A DNA stretch of 64,000 bases from Wyeomyia smithii (taxonomy: Eukaryota > Arthropoda > Insecta > Diptera > Culicidae). Below, one piece after another: positions 47,801-58,514 of the stretch. A model generated the notes under the pieces. That model worked only from the letters and a program-made list of their open reading frames with translations. It searched no databases and was not told where the DNA came from. The first letter of the stretch is position 1. Each line of letters starts with the position of its first letter. Position numbers and translations under genes: made by a program. The stretch lies in contig NC_073696.1 in NCBI RefSeq assembly GCF_029784165.1, positions 232,823,771 through 232,887,770 on the forward strand. The letters are read 5' to 3'.

Positions 47801-47900
47801 TGACCGACACGCAAGCAGCCGGGTTTTCTTGTAAAAGTATTCTACTTCATCCTTGCGGTCGTGGCTTTGCACACAACCCCCCTGTGATTTTTTCGAGTTT
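47781..47900. repeat. GACGTAGTTCTACGTC palindrome and associated repeat end
   Basis: A perfect 16-bp palindrome at 47781-47796 is followed by ATGACCGACACGCAAGCAGC and TTGCGGTCGTGGCTTTGCAC. The same phrases occur near 59688-59765 with the palindrome at 59849-59864. They appear to be ends of a dispersed repeat. Confidence 0.65.
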
Positions 47901-47984
47901 TGTTTGGCGGTTCTATCGATGCAAGAGCAATGTTATTTCAGAAGCATATCAATGTTTTCTACCTCTAGGTGATTCGGACCAAGT

Positions 47985-48132
47985 GAGGGGATGGTGGTGG
48001 TGGTGATGAGGAGCCTGAGAATTAACCCAGCCCTTTGATAATCAAAAATGGCCTGCTTCTAACAAGATTTGAACTCACGGCCATCTGCTTATCAAGGCGG
48101 ACTCTGTAACCTTGTCGCTACCAGCTCCTCCA
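47985..48132 (-). repeat. tRNA-derived SINE-like sequence
   Basis: On the minus strand, starting near 48132, GGAGGAGCTGGTAGCGACAA resembles a tRNA 5' half with an A box, and GAGTTCAAATC (48065-48075) matches a pol III B box. The in-between TCCGCCTTGATAAGCAGA resembles an anticodon arm. A proper tRNA fold is not preserved, and the sequence continues into a GGTGGTGG run, so it is more like a SINE than a tRNA gene. Confidence 0.6.
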
Positions 48133-48173
48133 CAGTAAAAGAAAAATTTTAAATTGAGCTAAAATTATCATAA

Positions 48174-48368
48174 TACACTGGGGTCGCTTTTTACGCGGTT
48201 GATTGTACCGCATTTAAAAGATTAGATTAGATATATTCATACTAAACTTATTTGATACCGCGTACAAACCATCTTCCGAATCGAGTAAAAATAATCCGCG
48301 TTATTTTAAAAATATCCCGTTCAAAAAAATGCATAAAAACAACCCGCGTAAAAAGCGACCCCAGTGTA
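48174..48368. mobile_element. 195-bp MITE with CACTGGGGTCGC ends
   Basis: A perfect 25-bp inverted repeat including the terminal TA (TACACTGGGGTCGCTTTTTA left, its inverse right; 48174-48198 and 48344-48368). TA at each edge is consistent with a TA duplication. The ends resemble pogo/Tigger-type MITEs. Non-coding. Confidence 0.85.
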
Positions 48369-51330
48369 TGTGATTGTACAAATATAACAATTGAATGGCT
48401 ACAAACATTTTTGGGTGATCGGAAAGGCATCACAGAAAAATTCTCCCGACTTAGAAGATAACCAAATGAAAAATACTTGCAAAGACGAGAAATCGACGAA
48501 CAGGATTCAAATTAAAACGTTTAAGCGCTTCAAGTTACTTCTAGAAGCCAGGACACAGCTTTCGACGTTATAATATACTAACATTATTTTCATAATTCAA
48601 AAATGCTGAATAAAACAAAAATTTGCTTGCCGATAACTTGAAAAATAATATTATCATTAATGTCTATAATGGTTTTGTAATCTAAAAAGTCAAAATAACC
48701 TGGTCATCCCAAAAAATATGATTATCATCAAAAAGTCACTTCCAAGAATAAAATTCACCAGCAACAAGTATTTTTAAAAGAAAAACTATCCAGGTTTTGT
48801 CAGCGCAGACGTTTTTGCAATAAAAAAAAAACAAAATAAATTCTTATAAATGAATGCGAATTTAGACTGACGAGAAAATTGAATTTAAACAATGCATCTA
48901 AATCATTTAAAAAGAAAAAAAAAAGAATTGAAAGATAATCCAAAATTGGGTGTTTTTAAACCTACGAAAATAGTGCACAGAACAACATTTAAATTAAATT
49001 CCTGAAGCACACCATAAGTGTTGCGTTTCGGAACAACATAAACTAAAATACAAGTAGTAGAGTTGTTGAAACCGATGAGTCAAAAGGTGTCCCACAATTT
49101 CATCTTCCATTTTTTCCCAATTTCCAACACACTACTGTTTCGAATTTGATTGTGTACACAACCGGACACAACGCCCAGGTGACGAATCGGTGGCATGCTG
49201 TGGCAAAACTCATTCATTGCAGATGGTGCATAACACGGGACGACGAAAGGAAACACCCACCCAAGTGTGACAGTTCACCGCCAATCGAATCACTTCTTCC
49301 CAATCCGGTCCGGTTCCGGCCCGCACTCCATCAATGTGTCTCACGGCAAAGTTCAAGAGATTTATTTTTAGTTCCACTCGTCCGGTCCGGTCCGTGTAAG
49401 TAGCGCAGTTCCGCTGACTGTGCCGGTAGGCAAGGTGGCAGCGTGTTGCATTATTACAGACGCACCGCTAGGCCATGTGATGTACGCGGGGTGTTTTTTT
49501 ACCTCCGTTCTTCTTCTTCTTCTTCTTCGTCTCATGTCATACAGCCGTCGCCCAGACGGTCACAAGATTGGCAAATCAATCTTCAGCGGTCAAGGAGAGG
49601 CAGCGGCGGCAACAGTGACAGCGGCTTCTATTGCCGCTTGTTTGAAATAAGTTTGGTATTTTTGCGGATCTCCTGTTTGTTTGTTTGTTTCTTTTTTCTT
49701 AAATTTTTTTTCGTCTCACTGAGCAAAATGTGACTAAGCAGAAATCAGTGACAAGTGGTATAATTACATGAGCAAGCTAGAAATTTGACAGATAATTACC
49801 ATGGTAATTTAACGCAAATTTGACTTAAGGCAAACAAGACAGAGCATAACCAAAACACAACTAATAATCACAGCAGTAATCCAAAAAAATGTCAAGTTCT
49901 AATCGATACCGTTAGTAGTAATAGTGGTCTAACTAACCTAGATCACGTTTCAAGAAGAGTATTGAAGCGAGAACAAACATCCACCGAATATCAACCGATA
50001 AACATCGACCAAAATCAAACACAGACCGAGCCTCCCGGTTGCTGACAAGCGCATATCGAAATGGAGCGCACGTTCCAGTTGACAGCTGTCAGTTGGTTTT
50101 ACGAGCCGGGCTAAAACTGGCTGAAACCGGCTTTTCCAGCAGGTGTCCCCCACGAGCTCGGTCGAAAATTCACTCTCCATTGCTAGTGTGCGAATGGAGC
50201 GATAAGCAAATTCATCTGAAATCGAGAGGGGAGCGGGTTTGCGCGGCTTCCTGGAAGATCCATTAAATTATGAACCAATTACCGGACTGCAGAGTGTTGT
50301 GATTAAAAGTAAAGCTACCCAAGCGCACTAAATCAACTCGGCATAGGCCGGGCTGAGTCACGGCTCCCTTTGCAGCCACACTCGGGGCAAACAGGTATTT
50401 GTCGAGCGCCCGGCGGGGACACATGCGCTGTTTACTCGGCTAGAAAAACTCATTAAAGTTTTATCTTGTTGGTGGCGTCTTTGCACGCCTTTGCCGTTTC
50501 TTTGCCACCCAGCAGCGCTACTGACTCAAGTTGATAGCAAAAAATAACTTGCTGCAAGAAAGCCAAAGGCAAGGCGAGACATTATCCCAGGTGTAATCTC
50601 AGCCCCAATGAAGCTGGAGCTCCTTACCCTCAATTAGTGAATGCACCAACCCGCCTCAGAGCAGGCAAGCGGACACACATAAACGGTAGATACCGCTCCG
50701 AGTCTTTAATCTTAACCGTACCGGCAGTGGTCAAGATTCCATCAAGGTGGGGAAACCGAGTAAACAGCTTCGGTTCGGTTTTTGTAAGCAATGCTCGCAC
50801 AAAAGAGAAAAAATACCGAGCGCACCCATAGAACCGCAACTGGGATGAGGGCGCCTCGCAACACAAAGAAATAAATGACGCTGATAGGATTGTGCGTTAT
50901 TGATGAGCAACTTAAATTTGGTTTTCGACGATCGAAGCGGTGCCTGGCCGGAAACGGAAGTCAATATTTTTCACTCTCATTGTATTCGAATGGAATTGCG
51001 GTTTATTTGCTGCAATTTATTGATGCGTTCTGTTGGGTCCCGGCCAGGATGGTAATTAATAACGGGGGCAGTCAAGTTGTTTGGTACGTGAGCAGCCGGA
51101 AATTGGTACTGCTTTGTGCCTGTACTTTTGTGAAGAAAGGGGAAACAGCAGTATTGCCACGTCCATTTTCCTGAACTGTTTCTATCCAAATTGAGAATAC
51201 CCATAAAAATACGTTTAATCTGGTATCTATATTTTCTTCTCTTTTCCTTCTTCTTATATATAAATGCGAAATTCCGTGCCGCAGTTGATCTTATTGATAT
51301 TGTTTTCTTCGTTTCGGTAGTGTGTTCCAC
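48369..51330. other. No supported gene; includes less AT-rich promoter-like stretches
   Basis: Sequence near 49140-49660 and 50000-51180 is less AT-rich and looks unique, with CCGGTCCGGT-type phrases. Microsatellites include a TTC run at 49508-49528 and a TGTT run near 49676-49690. Overlapping open frames occur on both strands without recognised products. Promoter or untranslated-exon function is possible but unproven. Confidence 0.4.
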
Positions 51331-51520
51331 TGAGAATAGCCGATTTTCGGTACCGGGATGATACCCAAAGGCCAGATATTATCTGCAGACACTTTTTTTA
51401 AATCCAAGATGGCGGTTTGCTGGTGAACAGCCTAAAATGGCCAAATACTAGCTGATATGAATAATGCTACAACCGGATGATAGCCAGGGGCCGAAAATCG
51501 ACACTTGAAATGCCGAAAAC
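51331..51520. repeat. Single CCGGGATGATACCC/AAGATGGCGG module
   Basis: This contains phrases such as ACCGGGATGATACCCAAAG and CAAGATGGCGGTTTGC that match the ~105-bp module of the 41471-42640 array. It is an isolated diverged fragment. Confidence 0.55.
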
Positions 51521-51918
51521 TACCAAAAAAACACCCTAAATGTTAAAATATCGAAGATATTAAAAAGCAAAAAAAGTTAGAAAAGTTTCAGCCACAAAAT
51601 CGAAATTTTTTGTTTCGAACTAGATAAACTAGTCAGATAAAAATGAATAAAAGCGTAAATGCATATGAAAACACCATAAAGTTGTTGGAAAATTCGTTGT
51701 AAAATAAATTCGCGACAATTCTCAATTCCATTTTTCTAGCACAAAAAATCCTCATAGATGACAATAGGATATACAGTGTTGAAAATTTCGAAAATATCAA
51801 AACAAAACAATGGTTAGAATTGTCAATAAACACAGAATGTAAGGAAGAATATTAAAATCTTAAAAAGTGGAAAAAAACTGAAAATAGATGCAAAAAAGCT
51901 TCAGAATATTTTAAAATA

Positions 51919-52022
51919 GGGTATCGAACGTCTTCGTCAGTGGATTTCTTCGGCAGTTTTTCTGCAGCAATCTTATGCAAAAGGGGGCCGAAGAAAACCA
52001 CTGACGAAAACGTTTGATACCT
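51919..52022. repeat. 35-bp-arm hairpin
   Basis: The left arm starts GGTATCGAACGTCTTCGTC (51919) and its inverse ends at 52022. The arms differ at a few positions and enclose a loop of about 33 nt. It could be a small MITE or a transcribed hairpin; its size is compatible with a microRNA precursor, but nothing else supports that. Confidence 0.7.
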
Positions 52023-52722
52023 TATGTAAAAAATGTGAGGAAAAAATCAAAATTTCGACAAAATGTTAAAAATTTTGAAAACTGTAAAAATGTCTAAAGT
52101 GTCAAAAACATGTAAAATTTCAATACTGCGAAAATTTTCAATTTTTTATGACAAAAACACCAGGAATAATGTATATGTTTATTAATATTTGATAAGTCAT
52201 CTTTCAGTCAACTATTATTTCACCAAAAAAACAGATTTGTCAGAAAGTTCCTAAATACTCGGCAGAGAAACAGTAGCACAAATCGCTAAATAAATAAGCA
52301 CAAGCGAACAGAAAGATTTTTGATGGTTTTGAGTTTCTTTAAACTCGAACCTCCTGTGGTAAAGCTACCGAAACCAGCGAAGCACTTTATAATATCATAC
52401 AACTAATCCTAAGCCATCGCCGTCAAAATCAATTTCCACCCGGTCGACGACAATCACTGAACCACCCACCAACAGAATCCGATTACAGCAGATTACTTTC
52501 GATGCCGCAGGAAATCGGACCGACACAGTATAATTAATTCAAAACGACAATGCTCACAACCAATTCGCAATTAAGCGATGGAACGATTATTCATTTCAGC
52601 CGCAGCAGCTACTTTTCGCTCTGAAATCGATGACTGGCAGTTTATCAAATCAAAACAAAAGCTTTCATCCCATCTGGCAGCACTTTCTCTCGCGCTCAGC
52701 GAGAGAAACAGAAGCCATTTAC
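52023..52722. other. AT-rich to mixed spacer; intron side of candidate minus-strand exon
   Basis: If the minus-strand exon ending at 52723 is real, this is the start of its intron. The segment 52340-52700 looks unique. No other feature is seen. Confidence 0.35.
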
Positions 52723-52871
52723 CTGTTAGATGGTATGCCCTGACATCTGGGTGAAAAAATCAGCTTGCTTTTACTATTGTTGTTGTTTCCATAAACATCA
52801 CTACACACATTGTTGTTTTCATCGATTACAATCGATATTTCACTGAGACACTTTTGCAATTGTTCGGACAT
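52723..52871 (-). CDS. Candidate first coding exon (5' partial gene)
   Basis: The minus strand carries ATG at 52871 in the context GCGCAATATGTCCG (A at -3), then 49 complete codons (MSEQLQKCLSEISIVIDEN..., with an asparagine run NNNN near residue 30 and ending ...GIPSN). A donor-like CAG|GTAAAT follows, the G of GT at plus 52722. If not spliced, a stop follows immediately (TAA at 52719-52721). A long upstream region with a TATA box supports a transcription start on this strand. I do not recognise the protein and no further exon is identified. It could be a fortuitous open frame. Confidence 0.35.
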
Positions 52872-53420
52872 ATTGCGCGGCACAAACTTGAACCATAAAG
52901 CAAATGGGCTGGATATCACTGCAGAACGAAGCACCACAACTAATTAAGCTGTCACTTTTTTCACGCACTCTCGTTCAATCTCTCCCCCTGGTCGACTTCT
53001 TTGTTGTTCACCAGCGAACGAAAGAATTCATCGCTTTTCTTGGCACGATCATCCGACTTTTACACGCGCGCTTTGTCTTTCCGCACGGCGAAATAGTTAC
53101 ACTAACCGCACGAACAAGTGGGTAAACGGTTAAAAAAATTAAACAAATCTCCGATCACTGGCCATGAACGTTGTACTCGCAATCGAACCGTTCCAGAAAA
53201 GCAACCAGACATCGCGGAACAATTACAGCTGAGCTTCTCACTTTCACTCTCGATCGATCAACTGACGGTAACTGACAGCTTAACCAGCCGCAGCTGACCG
53301 ATCGATCGACTATCAAAAGACGACGGTGGTAGACGTTCTCTCGCAGGCAAAAATAAACCAGAGGCTTATCGTCCCCTCGGACACTCTACTGGCGGCTATA
53401 TAGATAGAGGCAATCCCCTG
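52872..53420 (-). promoter_or_regulatory. Candidate 5' untranslated region and promoter for minus-strand exon
   Basis: This less AT-rich, unique-looking stretch contains TATATA at 53397-53402 (read minus CTATATAG) and GATCGATCG-type words near 53250-53310. Several short upstream ATGs precede the candidate start, as in long insect 5' leaders. Function is inferred from layout only. Confidence 0.3.
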
Positions 53421-54240
53421 CGGCGTCTCGAGAAATCAGGAGCGCAAATTGTGGGATCCACGCGGGGCTAAAAATAGGATCGGATGGCAAATCGCAGTCA
53501 GATGTGTATAATCATGTGCGAAATCTTAAGACGCCGTCACCATCTATTATAGTACCTTACAACTCGGGCACCGTTGGATGGGGTGAATGAGGACGGGGAT
53601 GCCGACGAATCTTGGTACATTGTTGTTGCGCGGTTGACTGGGATCTTGCGATGAGTCTTGACGATGTTTTCCGTTCCGCTCGGTTTGTGTGCCAGCTCTC
53701 TTGGTAGTTGGACACAAAGGGCTAATGATCGCCATTTGTGTTGATAAATAGGAAGCACACGGCGTTTTTCGTTTGCGTAGGAAACTTTTGACCTTTTTCA
53801 AAGTTAATTTTTGTCACGCGTGGAAAAAAAGTAGAAGAATACTGTGAGAGAATTTCAAATCCATCCCACAAGTGGCGTTTATAACCCATTCAAGACTATT
53901 GATATGAATAATATCTAACGTACGATATTAAATAAATTATTATTACGGAACCAATCGCGGTACATTAATTCACTGAGAACAGCATTCCCTTAATTTTTTC
54001 TTAACTCTCGATGCGGTTCAGCTACCGTTTCATTTGAATGACATGAGCAAAGTTACACTTTTCGCAAATGACAATTATTTGATACAAAATTGGTAAAAAA
54101 TTACTTTGGCCAAAACATTGCGTAAATGTTTATATGGACAAGATATGCCATTTTGTGCTATTGATTTTTTTATGAATAACGATTCCTTTTTGAGAAGCTG
54201 TGTTAAAATGCTATGTAGAAAAAGTAATGATGATTACTTA
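53421..54240. other. No supported gene
   Basis: Two overlapping minus-strand open frames (53537-53801) are not recognised. The remainder is AT-rich. Confidence 0.45.
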
Positions 54241-55268
54241 TACACGTCGCACTCGATTAACTGGAGTTTTGAAAAATATTTCGCTCCGGATAATCGAATC
54301 CTCCGGATAATCGAGCCGTTTTTAATTTTTTAATTTTTAATATATCTCATTTAGAACAGTGAGTTTTCTATTATAGTATGTTGTACACAATACATATGTC
54401 GACGAAATAAATTAAAAATTGTCTTTAGACTGTCGGCGTTTATTATACATATATATGCAATAATAAATTATGTTATATTGATTATCTCAAAGATGTAAAA
54501 ACCAAATAAAATAAATCAAAACTACCATTTGAAAGACAGCTTTTGCTTCGAGAGATTAAAGAAAATATTTTCCAGAAAATATAATAGAATTTGATTTGAT
54601 TTAGGTATTTATCTGTTTTATTATCTTAAATATTAAGAAGAATTGAGGTGTTACATATACAGACCCTGTTCGATTTTGACAACACTCATGATTTTTTTTT
54701 ATTTCCTAAGTGACCTATAACGACCTAGACGCTTGATATGACTACCAATGGGCTGCTTTGCGGATTTCAAACCGTTATTGATTTCGCTTGATGAGTTTTG
54801 GTTCAATAATCCAGGAGTATTCGGGACACCACCGAAACAGGCCAGCTTGTAGCTCTAAGTATTGCATTGATCATGACCATTATATTACAGAAATATTTTC
54901 CGGTCATAAATTCGAAACCGGTTGACCAATAGTGGTTGTCCTCATTGGCGTTTTAAGTTGCCAATGAGGACAACCACTATTGGTCAACCGCTTTTGGAGA
55001 TTGTTCAGTAAGAATTGGTTGAAGGAACGATGAGAAAACTGCTAAAAACGAACTACCTAAACAAACCGGGGCATTGTTGCTACAATTTTGAACAACCCCG
55101 AAACTCCCAATGAGCCGGAACACAAAAGTACATTATAGAAATACAGAAGAAAATAAATACTCCGGATAATCGAGCCATTTTCTCCGGATAATCGAGCTCC
55201 GGATAATCGGGCCCCCGGATAATCGGGCCCCCGGATAATTGGGCCCCCGGATAATCGAATCCGACCTA
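54241..55268. mobile_element. ~1.0-kb pogo-like non-autonomous element with CCGGATAATCG clusters
   Basis: The left end (TACACGTCGCACTCGATTAA) and the right end read inverted (TATAGGTCGGATTCGATTAT) align as diverged TIRs with TA at the edges. CCGGATAATCGA or a variant occurs twice near 54288-54320 and about six times near 55160-55260 as a ~17-bp tandem array. Pogo/Tigger-type ends often contain such CTCGATTATCCGG phrases. No transposase is encoded. A perfect hairpin lies inside at 54920-54989. Confidence 0.55.
54920..54989. repeat. Perfect 30-bp-arm hairpin
   Basis: Arms 54920-54949 and 54960-54989 are exact inverse copies (start GGTTGACCAATAGTGGTTGT) around a 10-nt loop GTTTTAAGTT. Pairing continues imperfectly for a few bases outward. 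The absence of mismatches suggests recent origin or correction. Confidence 0.95.
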
Positions 55269-55299
55269 TATATTTAAAGTCAAAACGGTTTGTTTGTTT

Positions 55300-55875
55300 T
55301 GAAACGCCAGAAAACGCCAAAAAAGAAAATGATCCCAAATTGAGCTCAAAATCGCCAAAAACGCCTTCTAAAGGCCAGAAAAGGCAAAAAAATGATCCCA
55401 TATTGAGCTTAGAATCGTCGAAAACGCCTTCTAAAGGCCAAAAAAGAAAATGATCCCAAATTAGGCTCAGAATCGCCAAAAACGCCTTCTAAAGGCCAGA
55501 AAACGCCAAAAAAGAAAATGATCCCAATTTGAGCTTAGAATCGCCAAAAACGCCTACTAAAGGCCACAAAAGAAAATGATCTCAAATTGAGCTCAGAATC
55601 GCCAAAAAAGCCTTCTAAAGGCCAAAAAAGAAAATGACCCAAAATTGAGCTCAGAATCGCCAAAAACGCCTTCTGAAGGCAAGAAAACGCTAAAAAAGAA
55701 AATGATCCCAAATTAAGCTCAGAATCGCCTAAAACGCCTTCTGATGGCCAGAAAAGGACAAAAAAAGAAAATGATTCCAAATTGAGCTCAGAATCGCCGA
55801 AAACGCCTTCTAAAGGCCAAAAAAGAAAATGATCCCAAAGTAAGCTTTGAATCACCGAAAACGCCTTCTGAAGGA
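55300..55875. repeat. Minisatellite with 58- and 68-bp units (about 9 copies)
   Basis: The word AAAATGATCCC and its variants recur at 55331, 55394, 55452, 55520, 55578, 55636, 55704, 55773 and 55831 (position of the GAT), giving spacings of 63, 58, 68, 58, 58, 68, 69 and 58. Units contain GAGCTCAGAATCGCC and ACGCCTTCTAAAGGCC. The longer units carry an extra GAAAACGCCA-like segment. Minus-strand open frames (55057-55479, 55535-55900) are by-products of the repeat. Confidence 0.93.
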
Positions 55876-56603
55876 ATTTCAAGGTAAGAAAATTCAGCAC
55901 TGCTTCAAAAACGTGTTTGTGGCACGGAGAAGGGCCGATTGTAATTTTATACTTGGCTGTAGGAATAAAACAATTTGCTGGTTAGCTCTCCAGGCAACAG
56001 CAAACGTACTAAAGTCTGAACATGGCTGTTTTGGCGTTTGTCCAAAAAATTTGTGACAAAAAACTAATGTACCCACCTACTTCGCGCATTACGATCGTAT
56101 ATATACCTACATGCAATGTGCAACGCAGTTCATCTCCTTTTACGAATTTTTTCATTCTACCATCTACGTCGCGCCGCCCTGGCATTTGCGTTAGCATTTC
56201 CATCATCACATCGCTATTTCGTTTGTTCATGGTTACATCGCATTCTTCTCCCGAAAAAACGGGAAATAGGGTATAAAGCATAAGCAATATGTTTGTGTCC
56301 CAGCTTTGTAAAAACTGAAACTACAAATTTTCAATTGAAGCGGTAAAAATGAGTTTTTGCCTCTGATTAGAATGAGAACTTGACATAAAATTATCAACGA
56401 GCGTGATTCAGTTTCCCATATGCCGTTTTGCTTTGACGGTCAAGTGGGTAATTTACCTATAACTGAGACCCAGCAACTTTCAACATAATTTTCGAATGCC
56501 CTAAAGTCAATGAAAAATATTTCTATTCGACATTACTATTTGTTTGTCAAAAAAGAAATTGATTGACCCCAACCGAGTGTATTCTAAAACATATTGCTCA
56601 TGT
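55876..56603. other. No supported gene
   Basis: Short overlapping open frames on both strands (for example 56009-56287 minus) without a recognised family. No repeat was noticed. Confidence 0.4.
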
Positions 56604-57227
56604 CTACCACCAGTGAACGCTAGCACGAACAAATTTTCTTCCCAGTCGCACATCGGCAATATGCAATACGCAACAGTGTGCAACTAATTTGGTATCTGCT
56701 TTCACCCGACACGTGACCAATTCGATTGTTTTTCTCCAAGCACACTCGGTAATTTTTTTAATAATTACATAACTACAGATTGCCATAACTACAAATTGCC
56801 ACTTGCATGACGTGCGGGACAAATCGCGTTCTGTTGTTATCTCGGCTGCATTTCCTATCATTTTGAGAACTTCATCAGCTACTACACGCAAAAGTTGAAG
56901 TCTTGTACAATCATTGTGTCTTCCCGATTCGCACAAATGTTGCACAGAAATCGCACAATAAATGTGTGAAACGCATAACGCAACAGTTGTACTGCGAATA
57001 CATTGACATAGATTGAAATCAGAATATGTATCATATACCGACACTTTATTTCTCACATCGAGTGTATTAGTGACTGCTCTTTCTCTCTTGCTCGTAGATT
57101 TTCCATGCACGTGCGACGAGACTAGATACGTCACATATAATTTGCAGGTTGCTCTTTCGCTTCTTTTTCGGTTCGGGTTGCGACGCGCAAGACGATGTCT
57201 CGTCGCTTTACGAAATGAGCGAGACAC
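56604..57227 (-). CDS. Hypothetical 207-codon open frame
   Basis: A long uninterrupted frame on the minus strand (MSRSFRKATRHRLARRNPN... ), with a basic N-terminus, many cysteines and a short hydrophobic stretch near residues 146-158. I recognise no domain. It overlaps a dispersed repeat related to 1-240. Apart from the two transposase genes it is among the longest uninterrupted frames not explained by low complexity, but chance or a decayed element remain more likely than a host gene. Confidence 0.2.
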   Translation of the reverse strand: MSRSFRKATRHRLARRNPNRKRSERATCKLYVTYLVSSHVHGKSTSKRERAVTNTLDVRNKVSVYDTYSDFNLCQCIRSTTVALCVSHIYCAISVQHLCESGRHNDCTRLQLLRVVADEVLKMIGNAAEITTERDLSRTSCKWQFVVMAICSYVIIKKITECAWRKTIELVTCRVKADTKLVAHCCVLHIADVRLGRKFVRASVHWW

Positions 57228-57910
57228 CCGTGCTGTACATACTAGATGCCAGTGTTGTTAGTCTCTCACTCATACTGTCGATGCGTGCTTGCTGCTATTC
57301 AGAGGAAGGCATGAAGAAGAAAAAGTATCTCGAAAGCGTGTGTGCAAAAGACTTGAAAAGCGTAACATATGTCTCGTCCTCAAGCAGAAATAGCGAACCT
57401 ATACATTAGAGAAATGACAAGACACTCACCGTTAAGGCAACTGTCACATCAAAACGGATAACGGCAATGCAAAATGATACAACTCGCCCGTTTTGGTGTT
57501 GACAGTTGCCTTAACGGTGAGTGTCTTGTCATTTCTCTAATGTATAGGTTCGCTAAGCAGAAAGGAGGAGAAAGGTTTTGCTTCTCGCTCGCTTTGCAAT
57601 GCTGCTTGATACCAGTTGAAACTGTTTAGGTGTAGTAGTTTGGAGCTGCCAAATACATTGGAGAAACGCTAGAGCATTAATAGCGTTATGCCCAACACGC
57701 AATCATTGTACTGGTTCCGAATTACATCAACAATTGCGCTAAAAACGCACAATTTTGTATTGGTTTCGCACCATCCAACTTTTGCGTGTAGGTATTTTAC
57801 AACAGCTATCAGATATATGAGCGCTCCAGCATCGCAATGTTTGACACAGTTTCTGTTCATCTTTCATTCCTTAACCTATTGCAAGAAATACATTGACATA
57901 TGACAAGCTG
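57228..57910. repeat. Dispersed repeat copy related to 1-240, carrying a MITE
   Basis: The segment 57270-57620 aligns with 60-210 apart from the inserted hairpin element at 57391-57555. Downstream, phrases such as AATACATTGACATA occur both near 56999 and 57890, suggesting internal duplication of the family. Confidence 0.7.
57391..57555. mobile_element. 165-bp hairpin MITE with 8-bp duplication
   Basis: The arms are perfect inverse copies for about 56 bp (start TAGCGAACCTATACATTAGA) and nearly so to about 68 bp. AGCAGAAA flanks both sides (57383-57390, 57556-57563). The related sequence at 1-240 has the site once, uninterrupted. Eight-bp duplications fit hAT-like elements. Non-coding. Confidence 0.95.
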
Positions 57911-58514
57911 TCGAAATTACACGGTAACCTTGCGGTCGTGTCATGTATATAACGTCCTCAAAAGGTCAAAAAAACTTATAGATAATTAATCTATAAAAGT
58001 TTCAAAAAATTAAAGGCTGGGCGTTTGGTTTGATTGGTATAACGTCTTTAGCAAAGCTGTAGATAGAAAATTTTCCCTTCCAGAAAAAATATCCACCGAA
58101 AAAAAAAATGAAAAAACAGGAAAATATATTTTTTGTAGTATATATTCTACAAAAAAATCTTAGAATGGCTGCCCGTTTTTTGTGGAATTGATCAAGATAA
58201 GTAATAAGCTGTAGAAAATCCAGAATCAATCATTAAAAAAAATAATCAAAAAATGGTATAAACTATTCAAAGTGGTAACATTCCTGAAAAATACCTTCTG
58301 AATTTAAGCCATTCTGAAAAACTTTTTTTTTAATTAAAACAAATCTAAAAGATTTACCCAAATTAAAAAAAATGACAACAATGAAAATAACAATTTTTAC
58401 AATCAAAAACCAGGAAAATAACAGTCAATAGATAAACCATTGGAAAGCTTCAATAGACTGTCCGAATAACACAAAAATAACAGGCGACCACGCGAATCAA
58501 TTTTTTCATTAATC
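57911..58514. repeat. Fragment of GTCTTC..AAAG.TGTAG repeat plus AT-rich debris
   Basis: Contains GGTATAACGTCTTTAGCAAAG and TGTAGATAGAAAATTTTCCC followed by CCAGAAAAAATAT, matching the module at 16280-16345. The remainder is A-rich with no gene. Confidence 0.6.

Noticed and set aside
48060..48132. Functional tRNA gene
   Set aside because: The acceptor stem and cloverleaf pairing are not preserved; a SINE-like origin fits better.
55057..55900. Two long minus-strand frames that look like a repetitive protein
   Set aside because: They arise from the 58/68-bp minisatellite; unit lengths are not multiples of three and no start context is seen.
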